DNA of 34,359 nt from JAGOZV01 sp964346445 (GTDB lineage: Bacteria > Patescibacteriota > Saccharimonadia > Saccharimonadales > Saccharimonadaceae). This document shows positions 24,321-31,566 of this stretch, in pieces; position 1 is the first letter of the stretch, and the number at the start of each line of letters is the position of its first letter. The DNA lies in contig CAYFUI010000005.1 in assembly GCA_964346445.1 (NCBI GenBank), positions 1 through 34,359 on the forward strand, given 5' to 3'. The position numbers were made by a program, and so were the translations under genes. The notes beneath the pieces are model-generated. The model made no database searches, had not been told where the DNA came from, and worked only from the letters and a program-made list of their open reading frames with translations.

Positions 24321-25916
24321 TTAATTTTTACGTTTACTAAAAAGCTTCTTTATTTCACTACGCCACTCCCAAAGGGCATAAAACACCCCACTTACCACTA
24401 CCCCAGCCACGCCAAGCCACACCCAACCTGTTGCAGTTTCAGGTACTGCCAGTATCTTAACTCCATCACCAACTTTTGGCGGTGTAGCTAGCTTAATATT
24501 CCGACATCGACCAGTTTGTGGGTTTCGTTCTTGACCCGCTTTACACGGCTTTGGCACCTTAGGAACGGGAATTTTTCGACACCGACCAGTTTGCGGGTTA
24601 CGGACCGAACCAGGCTTACATGGCTGCGGAGTTGGCTTTATTGGCACCTTCCGACACCTGCCGGTAGCCGGATTTCGCTCTTGCCCAGGACCACAAGCTT
24701 TAATGGCTACAGGCTTAGGGGTCGTACTAATCACTGCTAATTGGCTAGAAGTATTATTACTATTGGGCGATGGTGTAGTTAAAATAAAATTACCATCAAC
24801 TAATGCCCAGCTTAGCCCCTCTTTGGTACTGGTATAGCTAACTTCATCAAATAGTGTTTCATTAAAATATAAACTAATTTTCCCAGCCGTATTGTTTAAA
24901 GAGAAATTTAAATTATTAATATTGTAAAGTGCCAAGTATTGTCCAGGATAGATGTGTAAGCTGGGCAGTGCATATTCTTTGCGACTACTTCCAGTGCCAT
25001 TTTCAATAATAAGCTTTACACCGCTAAGACTTTCTACATTATTACCAAAATTGTACAACTCGATAAATTCATTACCGCCGTCAAGGCCTTTAGGATTTGC
25101 TAAAAATTCCACAATTTGAATGGCTGGCGGGGCCGTAGGGGCCAAGAGTGGGGGTGTATTAGTGGTGCCATTACCATTTTGGATACTCTCATTTTTTTCA
25201 TCTTCTTCTTTATTCGCAGCCTCATCCTCGTCGTCCATGCGCCCACACTCTTCGCCTGGCTCTTGAAAGCCCTCCAGTAAAGGACAGTTATCTTCTATTT
25301 GATATGTACCCAAGGGCGCCTCAAGGTCTATATAAGGTATAACAGTGAAGTCATCGCTGGTGACACCACTGTATGTTAAAACACCTTGCTGGTTTGCGCG
25401 CCGACCAAAAGCCGCCTCTCCTTTTAGATTTAATGCACCAGGATGGGTACCCCATTCCACCCTGTCATGCTCAACTTGTCCTTCTACTAATAGGACTTTA
25501 CCTTTATCATTCCCAAGACCTTGACTAAAAGAAGGGAAGTTAAAAATTTCTGGGTTTGCAAAAGCCGGCTCAAAAGAACCTATCCGGGCCACTCCTCCCG
25601 CTTTAATGTAATATTTGGCATTTGGGCTGGCGGGCTCAAAACACGCTAGTTTGCGCTTACTGCCGTCAGTAAAATTGGCGGCCACGCTAGCGTAATAGAT
25701 ACACCAATTTGACACATCCACGTCATCTTCTGAGTCATTTTTAATAACTATAGCCTCATGCAGGTGCGAGAGTAGGTCGCTGGCAGAAATTTTACGCACC
25801 TGCACTTGGTTAACAAGAACTTGCGTATTAGCTGCAAAAACCACTGGTGAACTTGCACTTCCGAGAGCAATTAATGAAGCAAGCAACAGTTTAATTATGC
25901 TAAGCGAAATACGCAT
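24321..25916 (-). CDS. Surface protein with two lamin-tail-like domains and three Cys-repeat units, C-terminal membrane anchor
   Basis: 531 residues. A signal peptide at about 1-28 ends near VFAA. A first lamin-tail-like (LTD) domain covers about 30-190 (VLVNQVQVRK..., SNWCIYY). An acidic linker (DEDEAANKEEDEKNE type) is followed by a clearer LTD domain at about 265-385 (IQIVEFLANPKGLDGGNEFI, ELYNFG, YPGQYLALYN). Three 25-residue units then run from 408 to 482, each C-x6-NPxTGRCR. A membrane helix (about 495-515) and a basic tail RSEIKKLFSKRKN follow. The layout fits a cell-surface protein held by its C-terminus. A -35/-10 pair (TTGCAA-N17-TATTAT) ends six bases before ATG 25916. Function unknown; LTD proteins are often extracellular binding or nuclease-associated modules. 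Confidence 0.78.
   Translation of the reverse strand: MRISLSIIKLLLASLIALGSASSPVVFAANTQVLVNQVQVRKISASDLLSHLHEAIVIKNDSEDDVDVSNWCIYYASVAANFTDGSKRKLACFEPASPNAKYYIKAGGVARIGSFEPAFANPEIFNFPSFSQGLGNDKGKVLLVEGQVEHDRVEWGTHPGALNLKGEAAFGRRANQQGVLTYSGVTSDDFTVIPYIDLEAPLGTYQIEDNCPLLEGFQEPGEECGRMDDEDEAANKEEDEKNESIQNGNGTTNTPPLLAPTAPPAIQIVEFLANPKGLDGGNEFIELYNFGNNVESLSGVKLIIENGTGSSRKEYALPSLHIYPGQYLALYNINNLNFSLNNTAGKISLYFNETLFDEVSYTSTKEGLSWALVDGNFILTTPSPNSNNTSSQLAVISTTPKPVAIKACGPGQERNPATGRCRKVPIKPTPQPCKPGSVRNPQTGRCRKIPVPKVPKPCKAGQERNPQTGRCRNIKLATPPKVGDGVKILAVPETATGWVWLGVAGVVVSGVFYALWEWRSEIKKLFSKRKN
24471..24695 (-). repeat. Three tandem 75-bp coding repeats (25-residue Cys units)
   Basis: Residues 408-482 of the lamin-tail protein. 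Each unit is C-x-x-G-x-x-RNP-x-TGRCR followed by a Pro/Lys spacer, with an exact period of 25 residues. The C...NPxTGR pattern resembles the 2-cysteine adaptor domain known from large DNA viruses (by memory, not searched). Confidence 0.8.
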
Positions 25917-25951
25917 AATTTAATAATAATGCGTATTTAAGATATTTGCAA
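25908..25951 (-). promoter_or_regulatory. Promoter of the lamin-tail protein gene with a 9-bp inverted repeat across the start
   Basis: TTGCAA (25946-25951), 17-base spacer, TATTAT (25923-25928), six bases, ATG 25916. AATACGCAT (25908-25916) and ATGCGTATT (25929-25937) form a perfect inverted repeat around the -10 element and cover the first codons. Confidence 0.55.
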
Positions 25952-25995
25952 GCCTTTTTTAATATAATTTTAAGCTTAGTTACATTTTGGGCATT

Positions 25996-26709
25996 TTACT
26001 CAGGTGAATCTGCATTCGTATAAACGTTTACTACATCATCTAGGTCGTCTAACGCATCTAATAATTTATCAAGCTTGGCGGCCACTTCATCAGAATCAAC
26101 CATTACCATATTTTTTGGCACATACTGTAAATCTGCCTCTATCACCTTCAAGCCACCATCGGTAATCGCCTGCCGGACATTTGCTAATTCTTTTAAAGGT
26201 GTATAGACCAGCAGCTCTCCTTCTTCTTCGTTTGCGTCTTCGGCCCCGGCTTCTAGTACGGCAAGCAGCGCATCTTCGCCGGTAGCACCTACCCTTATTA
26301 CACCTTTGCGCTCAAACTGAAAAGCTACACTCCCCTCGTCTGCCATAGAGCCACCATTTTTAGCTAAGGCAGTTTTAACTTCTGGCAGTGTACGGTTACG
26401 ATTATCTGTGGCTGTCTCAATAATTAAACCTACGCCGCCCGGCCCGTAGCCTTCGTAGGTAATTTCTTGCATAACGGCATTATTTTTATCCGCCACCCTA
26501 TCAATGGCCCGTTGAATATTAACAAGCGGCATATTAGCAGCGCGTGCCTTTTCAATTGCCATAGCTAAGGCAGGGTTTAGAAGCGGATCAGGACCACCGC
26601 GTGCTGCAATCGCAATTTGGTTTCCAAGCTTAGTAAAAATAGCGCCACGTTTTGCGTCATTCGCCCCTTTGTCGCGTTTAATTTTAGACCACTTACTATG
26701 ACCGGCCAT
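25996..26709 (-). CDS. yebC: YebC/PmpR family protein
   Basis: 237 residues. The invariant MAGHSKWSKIKRDKGANDAKRG start (cut here), FTKLGNQIAIAARGG, ALAMAIEKARAANMPLVNIQRAI, YEGYGPGGVGLIIETATDNRNRT and GSMADEGSVAFQFERKG cover all three family domains. The family includes DNA-binding regulators and, more recently, ribosome-associated factors that ease translation of proline stretches. GGGGAGGAAAAGT precedes ATG 26709; a TATAAT lies about 45 bases upstream. Confidence 0.95.
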   Translation of the reverse strand: MAGHSKWSKIKRDKGANDAKRGAIFTKLGNQIAIAARGGPDPLLNPALAMAIEKARAANMPLVNIQRAIDRVADKNNAVMQEITYEGYGPGGVGLIIETATDNRNRTLPEVKTALAKNGGSMADEGSVAFQFERKGVIRVGATGEDALLAVLEAGAEDANEEEGELLVYTPLKELANVRQAITDGGLKVIEADLQYVPKNMVMVDSDEVAAKLDKLLDALDDLDDVVNVYTNADSPE

Positions 26710-26750
26710 ACTTTTCCTCCCCTTGTAGTTATACGGTTATCTTACTGTAA

Positions 26751-28199
26751 TTATACAATAATATTTGAACTTCTCAAATCGTATTTAGTCCGCCTGACTA
26801 AAATAAGGGTAAAACAGGCCATAATAAAAAAACAGATAAATGTAGCGACCGGGGTAATGCCAACTTCTATTTGCGCCCATTGCCATTCAGATAGAACCGT
26901 TGCAACATTTATCATATAACCGAGTAACCAATTCGCTGGCTCGCCTAAAATGGTGGCTATACTCGGTGTGAATATAGCCGCCAACCCTCCAATAAATGTA
27001 AGTAGCATGGCCAGTGGTATAAAAGGTAAGATTAATAAATTCGCCACCAATGATACGGTTGAAAGCTGCCCAAATGTTAATAAAATAAGTGGCAAGGTAA
27101 CAAGCTGCGCCGCCACAGTCTCTCCAAGAATTTGGCGGATTGCACCAGGGGGCGTATCGCCAAAAAAATATTTATGCAAAAGTGGTGCCACCACTATCAC
27201 CCCAAGGAAAGAGCAAAATGACAGCAGCCAGCCCACGTCACCCCAGGCATAACTTGGACGCCAGGCTACCGTTATAAATGCCACAAATATAAGGAGGATA
27301 ATAGGATGAAAAGTACGCCCATAATACCAGGCCGCTAAACTTAATAGCGATACTAAGCCGGCTCTTGTCATGCTAGGACTTAAGCCGGTTATCGCAACAA
27401 AACTAATAATCATCAACAGAGCACCTAGAGTGGAACTAAATTTAGACAGCTTGGCAAAGACCCTTCTGGCAAATCGTACTAAAATTGTTAAATTATAACC
27501 ACTGGCAACTACTATATGGGTGAGTCCAGCTACTTGAAGGGCGGTATAAAGTTGACCCGGCAACGCACTTTTTTGTCCCACTAGGTAACCTATTCCTAAG
27601 CTAGCCTGAGGCTCTTTGAGGCTTTGACGTATCTTAGTAGCAAACCAATCACGAACCGTTAACGGTACATCACCTGGGGTTGGACGAAGGACGCTAACTA
27701 GCTGCCCGCCATTTAAAGTGGCTACAAAATTGCCAAAGCCTTGGCTTAAGACGCCACGCACTTTAACTACATCGTTGCGCCGTGGAAGAACGGCTGTTTT
27801 AAGTTGCAACCAAATTAGCCCAGTTGCATTCTTTCCATTTACCTGCTTTACCTGTATTCTTAATTGCCTTTTGCCATCCTCTGTAATATCTATATCGTCT
27901 GCCACTGTACCTAAGATGGTTACCATGCTCCCAAAAAGTGGCGTAAATGCTGCTTGGTCTGCTAACGTGGCCGCCCCACGTAGGCTGCCAAGAACCAGGC
28001 CTGCAAGCGCTAAAAATAGCACCGTCCACCAATATGGCACAAGTAAACCCGTTAATAAAAGTAGGACCGATATTGTTATAAAAAATGTAATACTACCTAA
28101 GTTAAAATAGCGCGCCAAAACGACACCAATAATAAAACATAGGAAAAAAACTGTTAAGCGCCATGAAACATGTAAAGGTAATAGGAGTAGATGCTTCAC
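26751..28199 (-). CDS. comEC: ComEC/Rec2-type DNA uptake channel, membrane part only
   Basis: 482 residues. N-terminal membrane segments and a DUF4131-like OB region (about 1-165) precede the Competence domain (about 185-465): HIVVASGYNLTILV, GLSPSMTRAGLVSLLSLAAWYYGR and SFCSFLGVIVVAPLL are its hallmarks. ComEC carries single-stranded DNA across the inner membrane in natural transformation. The C-terminal metallo-beta-lactamase domain of longer ComEC proteins is absent: the protein stops soon after the last membrane helix. The start is GTG 28199. It lies upstream of yebC by 41 bases and fits the pilus and recA genes functionally. Confidence 0.9.
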   Translation of the reverse strand: MKHLLLLPLHVSWRLTVFFLCFIIGVVLARYFNLGSITFFITISVLLLLTGLLVPYWWTVLFLALAGLVLGSLRGAATLADQAAFTPLFGSMVTILGTVADDIDITEDGKRQLRIQVKQVNGKNATGLIWLQLKTAVLPRRNDVVKVRGVLSQGFGNFVATLNGGQLVSVLRPTPGDVPLTVRDWFATKIRQSLKEPQASLGIGYLVGQKSALPGQLYTALQVAGLTHIVVASGYNLTILVRFARRVFAKLSKFSSTLGALLMIISFVAITGLSPSMTRAGLVSLLSLAAWYYGRTFHPIILLIFVAFITVAWRPSYAWGDVGWLLSFCSFLGVIVVAPLLHKYFFGDTPPGAIRQILGETVAAQLVTLPLILLTFGQLSTVSLVANLLILPFIPLAMLLTFIGGLAAIFTPSIATILGEPANWLLGYMINVATVLSEWQWAQIEVGITPVATFICFFIMACFTLILVRRTKYDLRSSNIIV

Positions 28200-28245
28200 A
28201 TAATATAGCGTAGCATATATTTAAGTTTATTTTAAGGATTTAGAG

Positions 28246-28272
28246 CAAAAGAAGCCGCTGGCAGGCGGCTTA
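28246..28272 (-). terminator. Intrinsic terminator after tRNA-Lys
   Basis: The minus strand reads AAGCCGC-N6-GCGGCTT (arms 28265-28271 and 28252-28258), followed by CTTTTGC. It is a 7-bp stem with a short U-run, 9 bases past the CCA end. Confidence 0.65.
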
Positions 28273-28280
28273 CATATCAA

Positions 28281-28357
28281 TGGAGGGACCGGTGGGACTT
28301 GAACCCACGACACCCTGCTTAAAAGGCAGGTGCTCTAACCACCTGAGCTACGGTCCC
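28281..28357 (-). tRNA. tRNA-Lys (anticodon UUU), with encoded CCA
   Basis: The minus strand folds as a complete cloverleaf: 7-bp acceptor stem (GGGACCG/CGGTCCC), D arm GCTC...GAGC, 5-bp anticodon stem CCTGC/GCAGG with loop CTTTTAA (anticodon TTT, plus positions 28321-28323), 5-base variable loop, T arm GTGGG-TTCAAGT-CCCAC, and CCA in the DNA. The base before CCA (position 73, at 28284) is U, whereas tRNA-Lys normally has A. Confidence 0.95.
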
Positions 28358-28372
28358 ATGGTTAGCTATCTT

Positions 28373-28402
28373 AATTTACCACTAGTTAAGGTGTTTTGTC
28401 AA
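28373..28402 (-). promoter_or_regulatory. tRNA-Lys promoter
   Basis: TTGACA at 28397-28402 and a weak -10 (TAAATT, 28373-28378) lie 18 bases apart, with the predicted start about 9 bases before the mature 5' end. Confidence 0.55.
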
Positions 28403-28465
28403 TATTTTGAAAAAGGTCTAGGAAGGAACAAGCAAAGGCCTGTAAAGGTACTACCTATCCTATAC

Positions 28466-28939
28466 TTAACGCCGCCTAAAACGCCTAGAACTACTAACAA
28501 CCAGGTCACCGATTGCCACCAGCAATCCAATCCCTATAATAAAGTCTTTGTTTCCATCAACAAAGGCAACAATGCCAGCCATACTTCCAGTATTTACAAA
28601 AGCAAAGCTTAGTGGTGTACTTAAAAAAGCCAAGGAAAGTAAACTAAAGGCAAAGGCGCCAAATAAACGCCCTACCATGCTACTATAGGCATAGCCATGC
28701 AGCATGGTTAAAAAAGCCGGCATCAGTATAAGAATTACTCCAATACTAGCCTCGGTTAAAGAGCCCCGCTGTAGTCCCAGCATTGGCATAAAAATAGAGG
28801 CATAATCCACCCATAAACCACTAAGGATAGACCCAGCAGCCAGCGCTAAACCTAACAGTCCAAACCGCCTTTTAGTCATAAAAGCCAGCAGGAAGAGCAA
28901 AACAGCTACTATCATCATAGCCACACCAAGCTGCATCAT
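28466..28939 (-). CDS. Small polytopic membrane protein, family not recognised
   Basis: 157 residues with about five hydrophobic segments (about 4-20, 27-45, 62-84, 88-112 and 118-148), ending in a basic tail SSSRRFRRR that should lie in the cytoplasm. I recognise no family. ATG 28939 lies 12 bases after the stop of the RimK-like gene on the same strand, so it may be the third gene of the rimB-rimK unit. Conserved hypothetical at most. Confidence 0.6.
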   Translation of the reverse strand: MMQLGVAMMIVAVLLFLLAFMTKRRFGLLGLALAAGSILSGLWVDYASIFMPMLGLQRGSLTEASIGVILILMPAFLTMLHGYAYSSMVGRLFGAFAFSLLSLAFLSTPLSFAFVNTGSMAGIVAFVDGNKDFIIGIGLLVAIGDLVVSSSRRFRRR

Positions 28940-28951
28940 AAGCTAATTATA

Positions 28952-29863
28952 TCACGCACCAACGCGGTCTTTACGTTTAACCCGTTTCGAATTTTGTTCA
29001 ATATATTCTATAAAGGGCACTGCCACGTCACGTCCTGTAATGGTTTCTATACCAAAGCCTGGACTGGCATTGACCTCTAGTACCAAAGGGCCGCGGTTGC
29101 TACGCATTAAATCGACACCAGCAATAGGCAAGCCCATAGCCTTAGCAGCACGCACGGCCATACGGCGTTCTTCTGGGGTTAACTTAATTGCTTTACCAGC
29201 ACCACCTTTATGCAAATTGGACCGAAAATCGTCATCTAAGGACTGGCGCTGCATGCTTGCTACAACCCTAGACCCAATGACAAAAGCTCTTATATCTGTA
29301 CCGGCCGACTCTTTAATAAATTCTTGAATTAAAATATTAGTACCATCTTCATTGTGTAAATATAACGCTTGCAAGGCCGATTTTGCCATCCTTTTACTCT
29401 CTGCTAAAACAACGCCATTGCCGTGAGTACCACGCGCTAACTTGATTATAACTGGCGCGCCACCAACTGCATTAATTAGTTCATCAATATCGCCTGTATT
29501 GCGGCTAAAAACTGTTTTTGGAATAGCTACTCCTGCTTTTGAAAGCAATTGAGTGCTGCGCAATTTATCTCTTGTTCTATTGATAGCAATGGAGCTAGAC
29601 ACCGTATAAAGTCCCTGCATTTCTAACTGTCGCACAATAGCGGTGCCATAACGTGTCATATAACTAGCAATTCTGGGCACAACCACATCAAAATGTCCCA
29701 GCTCTTGCCCACGATAACGCACTACAGGTTGGTCTTTTTCAATAATAGCAAAACACTCTTTGTACTTTATTATAGAAACATTGTGCCCTCTTTTTTCGGC
29801 TACCCTCTTTAACCGTTGGGTTGAATAGTTGCCTGGGCCGTTAGATAATATAGCTATTTTCAT
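28952..29863 (-). CDS. rimK: RimK-type ATP-grasp amino-acid ligase
   Basis: 303 residues, family length. An N-terminal pre-ATP-grasp domain (KIAILSNGPGNYSTQRLKRV; DVVVPRIASYMTRYG) is followed by the ATP-grasp fold: NRTRDKLRSTQLLSKAGVAIPKT, PVIIKLARGTHGNGVVLA, ILIQEFIKESAGTDIRAFVIG, and the metal-binding end PLVLEVNASPGFGIE. In proteobacteria RimK adds glutamates to ribosomal protein S6; relatives make other peptide bonds. The acceptor here is unknown. It starts directly after the stop of the RimB-like gene (TAAATG). Confidence 0.92.
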   Translation of the reverse strand: MKIAILSNGPGNYSTQRLKRVAEKRGHNVSIIKYKECFAIIEKDQPVVRYRGQELGHFDVVVPRIASYMTRYGTAIVRQLEMQGLYTVSSSIAINRTRDKLRSTQLLSKAGVAIPKTVFSRNTGDIDELINAVGGAPVIIKLARGTHGNGVVLAESKRMAKSALQALYLHNEDGTNILIQEFIKESAGTDIRAFVIGSRVVASMQRQSLDDDFRSNLHKGGAGKAIKLTPEERRMAVRAAKAMGLPIAGVDLMRSNRGPLVLEVNASPGFGIETITGRDVAVPFIEYIEQNSKRVKRKDRVGA

Positions 29864-30364
29864 TTATTTTATATTCTCCATTAACTCTTTATGGAACATA
29901 TGAGGATCTTTTTCTAGTTTCTTACGCAGTTCTCTATTTTTTGGAGCCACCTTTAATACATGATGCTTTTTGCTTGTGTCTACCAAGAACTTCCCAGCTA
30001 TAGTGCGCCGCCCTATCAGGACAGGGTAGCGGTTTTTACTCCTGTCGGCTAGTGTGACCATTGCCCTAATACGACGCCCTTTAATAACTATTGGTAGATG
30101 GGTTTTGTAACGAATTTCCATAATGCCATTTGAACTGCGTACTTTGGCTGCCGAAAAGTCGGTACGTTTATATACTTTACCGCTATAGTAGGCGGATTGC
30201 GGGCTAAACAAAGTAAACTGCAGGACGCCCTCTTTGTTGACCGAGATATTACTGGCCCACACGGAAGAACTGTCGGCCCCAGTGTCAATTTTTGCTAAAA
30301 TTCCGGTCTCCTTGCCTATAGCAACTTTTTCAACCACACCTAATGATTTAAGGCTCACTTCCAT
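29864..30364 (-). CDS. RimB-like retropepsin-fold protein (ATP-dependent zinc protease family)
   Basis: 166 residues. AKIDTGADSSSVWA places D-T-G-A at 27-30, the aspartic-protease-like signature of the COG4067/RimB family, followed by a small beta domain and RYPVLIGRRTIAGKFLVD. In Pseudomonas RimB trims the glutamate tail that RimK adds. Direct adjacency to rimK supports the pair. The annotated ATG 30364 touches AGGAGG with no spacing; GTG 30358 (third codon) has six bases between them and may be the true start. Confidence 0.85.
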   Translation of the reverse strand: MEVSLKSLGVVEKVAIGKETGILAKIDTGADSSSVWASNISVNKEGVLQFTLFSPQSAYYSGKVYKRTDFSAAKVRSSNGIMEIRYKTHLPIVIKGRRIRAMVTLADRSKNRYPVLIGRRTIAGKFLVDTSKKHHVLKVAPKNRELRKKLEKDPHMFHKELMENIK

Positions 30365-30422
30365 CCTCCTCTCTTACAGCTTTTAACTATAATACCACTA
30401 GAATTCTTTATTCAATACGACA

Positions 30423-30440
30423 TACTACGGTTTGGTAGTA
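30423..30440. other. 6-bp inverted repeat in the leader of the rimB-like gene
   Basis: TACTAC-N6-GTAGTA lies downstream of a minus-strand TGCTATAAT near 30460-30465, within the predicted untranslated leader of about 90 bases. No known riboswitch was recognised. Confidence 0.35.
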
Positions 30441-30503
30441 GTTATAATCGCCACAATATTATAGCACAAACAGGTAGATAATGCAAGTAGGATAGGACGG
30501 CGT

Positions 30504-31400
30504 TTAGCTAAAAATGCCCCTCTTCTTAATACCCTCAAACTCCTTTAATAGCTCTTTTTGCTTCTTAGTTAACTTAGTTGGTATATCCACTACAATGTTA
30601 ACAATATGCGGACCACGCCTGTGGCCATTAACTGGTGGCGCACCGTGTCCGCTTAGCTTAAAATCGGTGTTGCTTTGAGTGCCTGCTGGCACCTTCATAC
30701 GCACCGTGCCATCAATCGTTTCCACATCAATCTCGGTCCCTAAGGCAGCTTCTACCATAGAAATATGCTCTTCAGAAAGTATAATAGTTCCTTCTCTTGT
30801 AAATTGTTTGTGTGGACGCACCCTTATCCTCACGTAAAGGTCACCGTTTATGCCATCTTTTATCTGTTCGCCATGGCCGTTAAGCCGTATAGAGGCACCA
30901 TCGTCTACACCGGCCGGTATTTTTATCTTAACCTTCTTTGACCCCTCTGGCGTAGTCACATTAATTTCTTGCTCGGTGCCAAAGACAGCTTCACCAAACC
31001 CCACGATAATTTGTGTTTGAAAATCTCTTCCGCGCTTTGGCCCTTGTTGAAAGCCGCCAAAAAAACTGCCAAAAATATCACCAAGGTCGACATTATTAAA
31101 GTCGAAATTGACATTTTGCCCACTAAAGTCGAAGCCACTAAATGGCCCACCAGCACCACCAAATGGATTACCACCTGGGTCTCCACCAACACCGGCATGC
31201 CCAAACTGGTCATAGCGTTGCCTTTTTTGCTGGTCTTTTAGCACTTCGTAAGCTTCATTTACTTCTTTAAATTTGGTTTCATCGCCACCTTCTTTGTCAG
31301 GGTGATACTTAACCGCTGCACGGCGAAAAGCCTTTTTTATTTCATCTGGGCTAGCAGTTTTAGATATACCTAAAACTTCATAATAATCACGTTTATTCAT
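30504..31400 (-). CDS. dnaJ: DnaJ-family co-chaperone without the zinc-finger domain
   Basis: About 298 residues. A J-domain (about 1-68) carries KYHPDKEGG, the HPD loop that stimulates DnaK. A Gly/Phe-rich linker (about 70-120, GGNPFGGAGGPFSGFDF type) is followed by two C-terminal substrate-binding domains (FQTQIIVGFGEAVFGTEQEI; LYVRIRVRPHKQFTREG) and a C-terminal dimer segment. No CxxCxGxG repeat exists and the protein has no cysteines I can find, so it has the layout of CbpA/type B DnaJ. ATG 31400 (or GTG 31403) lies 5-8 bases after TATAAT, so the message is probably leaderless. A CIRCE-type operator overlaps its -35 region. Confidence 0.93.
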   Translation of the reverse strand: MNKRDYYEVLGISKTASPDEIKKAFRRAAVKYHPDKEGGDETKFKEVNEAYEVLKDQQKRQRYDQFGHAGVGGDPGGNPFGGAGGPFSGFDFSGQNVNFDFNNVDLGDIFGSFFGGFQQGPKRGRDFQTQIIVGFGEAVFGTEQEINVTTPEGSKKVKIKIPAGVDDGASIRLNGHGEQIKDGINGDLYVRIRVRPHKQFTREGTIILSEEHISMVEAALGTEIDVETIDGTVRMKVPAGTQSNTDFKLSGHGAPPVNGHRRGPHIVNIVVDIPTKLTKKQKELLKEFEGIKKRGIFS

Positions 31401-31408
31401 CACTTTTT

Positions 31409-31437
31409 ATTATACCTTTTTAGCACTTGCATGTCTA
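31409..31437 (-). promoter_or_regulatory. dnaJ promoter, TAGACA-N17-TATAAT
   Basis: TAGACA at 31432-31437 and TATAAT at 31409-31414 on the minus strand. The predicted start is near 31402, at the start codon. Confidence 0.7.
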
Positions 31438-31446
31438 GACTGCTAG
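31420..31446. promoter_or_regulatory. CIRCE-type operator upstream of dnaJ
   Basis: TTAGCACTT-N9-GACTGCTAG keeps the exact 9-9-9 geometry of CIRCE (TTAGCACTC-N9-GAGTGCTAA) and matches 15 of its 18 fixed bases. It covers the -35 and spacer, where HrcA would block polymerase. Confidence 0.75.
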
Positions 31447-31500
31447 TAACAACTGCCCCCTAATATTACCGTACTACTTGTAAAAAACTTAGGATTATGA

Positions 31501-31506
31501 TATAAT
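31501..31506 (+). promoter_or_regulatory. Extended -10 (TGATATAAT) for the 31513 mini-frame and 31567 gene
   Basis: TATAAT is followed by six bases and then ATG 31513. It is divergent from the dnaJ promoter. Confidence 0.55.
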
Positions 31507-31512
31507 AAAACT

Positions 31513-31539
31513 ATGGCTTATGTTATTACAATCCCGTAG
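31513..31539 (+). CDS. Candidate leaderless 8-residue reading frame upstream of the 169-aa gene
   Basis: ATG at the predicted transcription start opens MAYVITIP followed by TAG (then TAA). It ends 27 bases before the downstream ATG 31567. It has the position of a leader peptide; chance cannot be excluded. Confidence 0.3.
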   Translation: MAYVITIP

Positions 31540-31566
31540 TAACGAGGCTGGTACGAAAGGGTCAAC

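Noticed and set aside
13652..25916. Shared ATGCGTAT at the starts of pilB, ruvC and the lamin-tail gene as a regulatory motif
   Set aside because: It simply encodes Met-Arg-Ile; the surrounding bases differ.
28358..28465. Additional RNA gene or CRISPR-like repeat next to tRNA-Lys
   Set aside because: Only the tRNA promoter is visible; there are no direct repeats or further cloverleaf.
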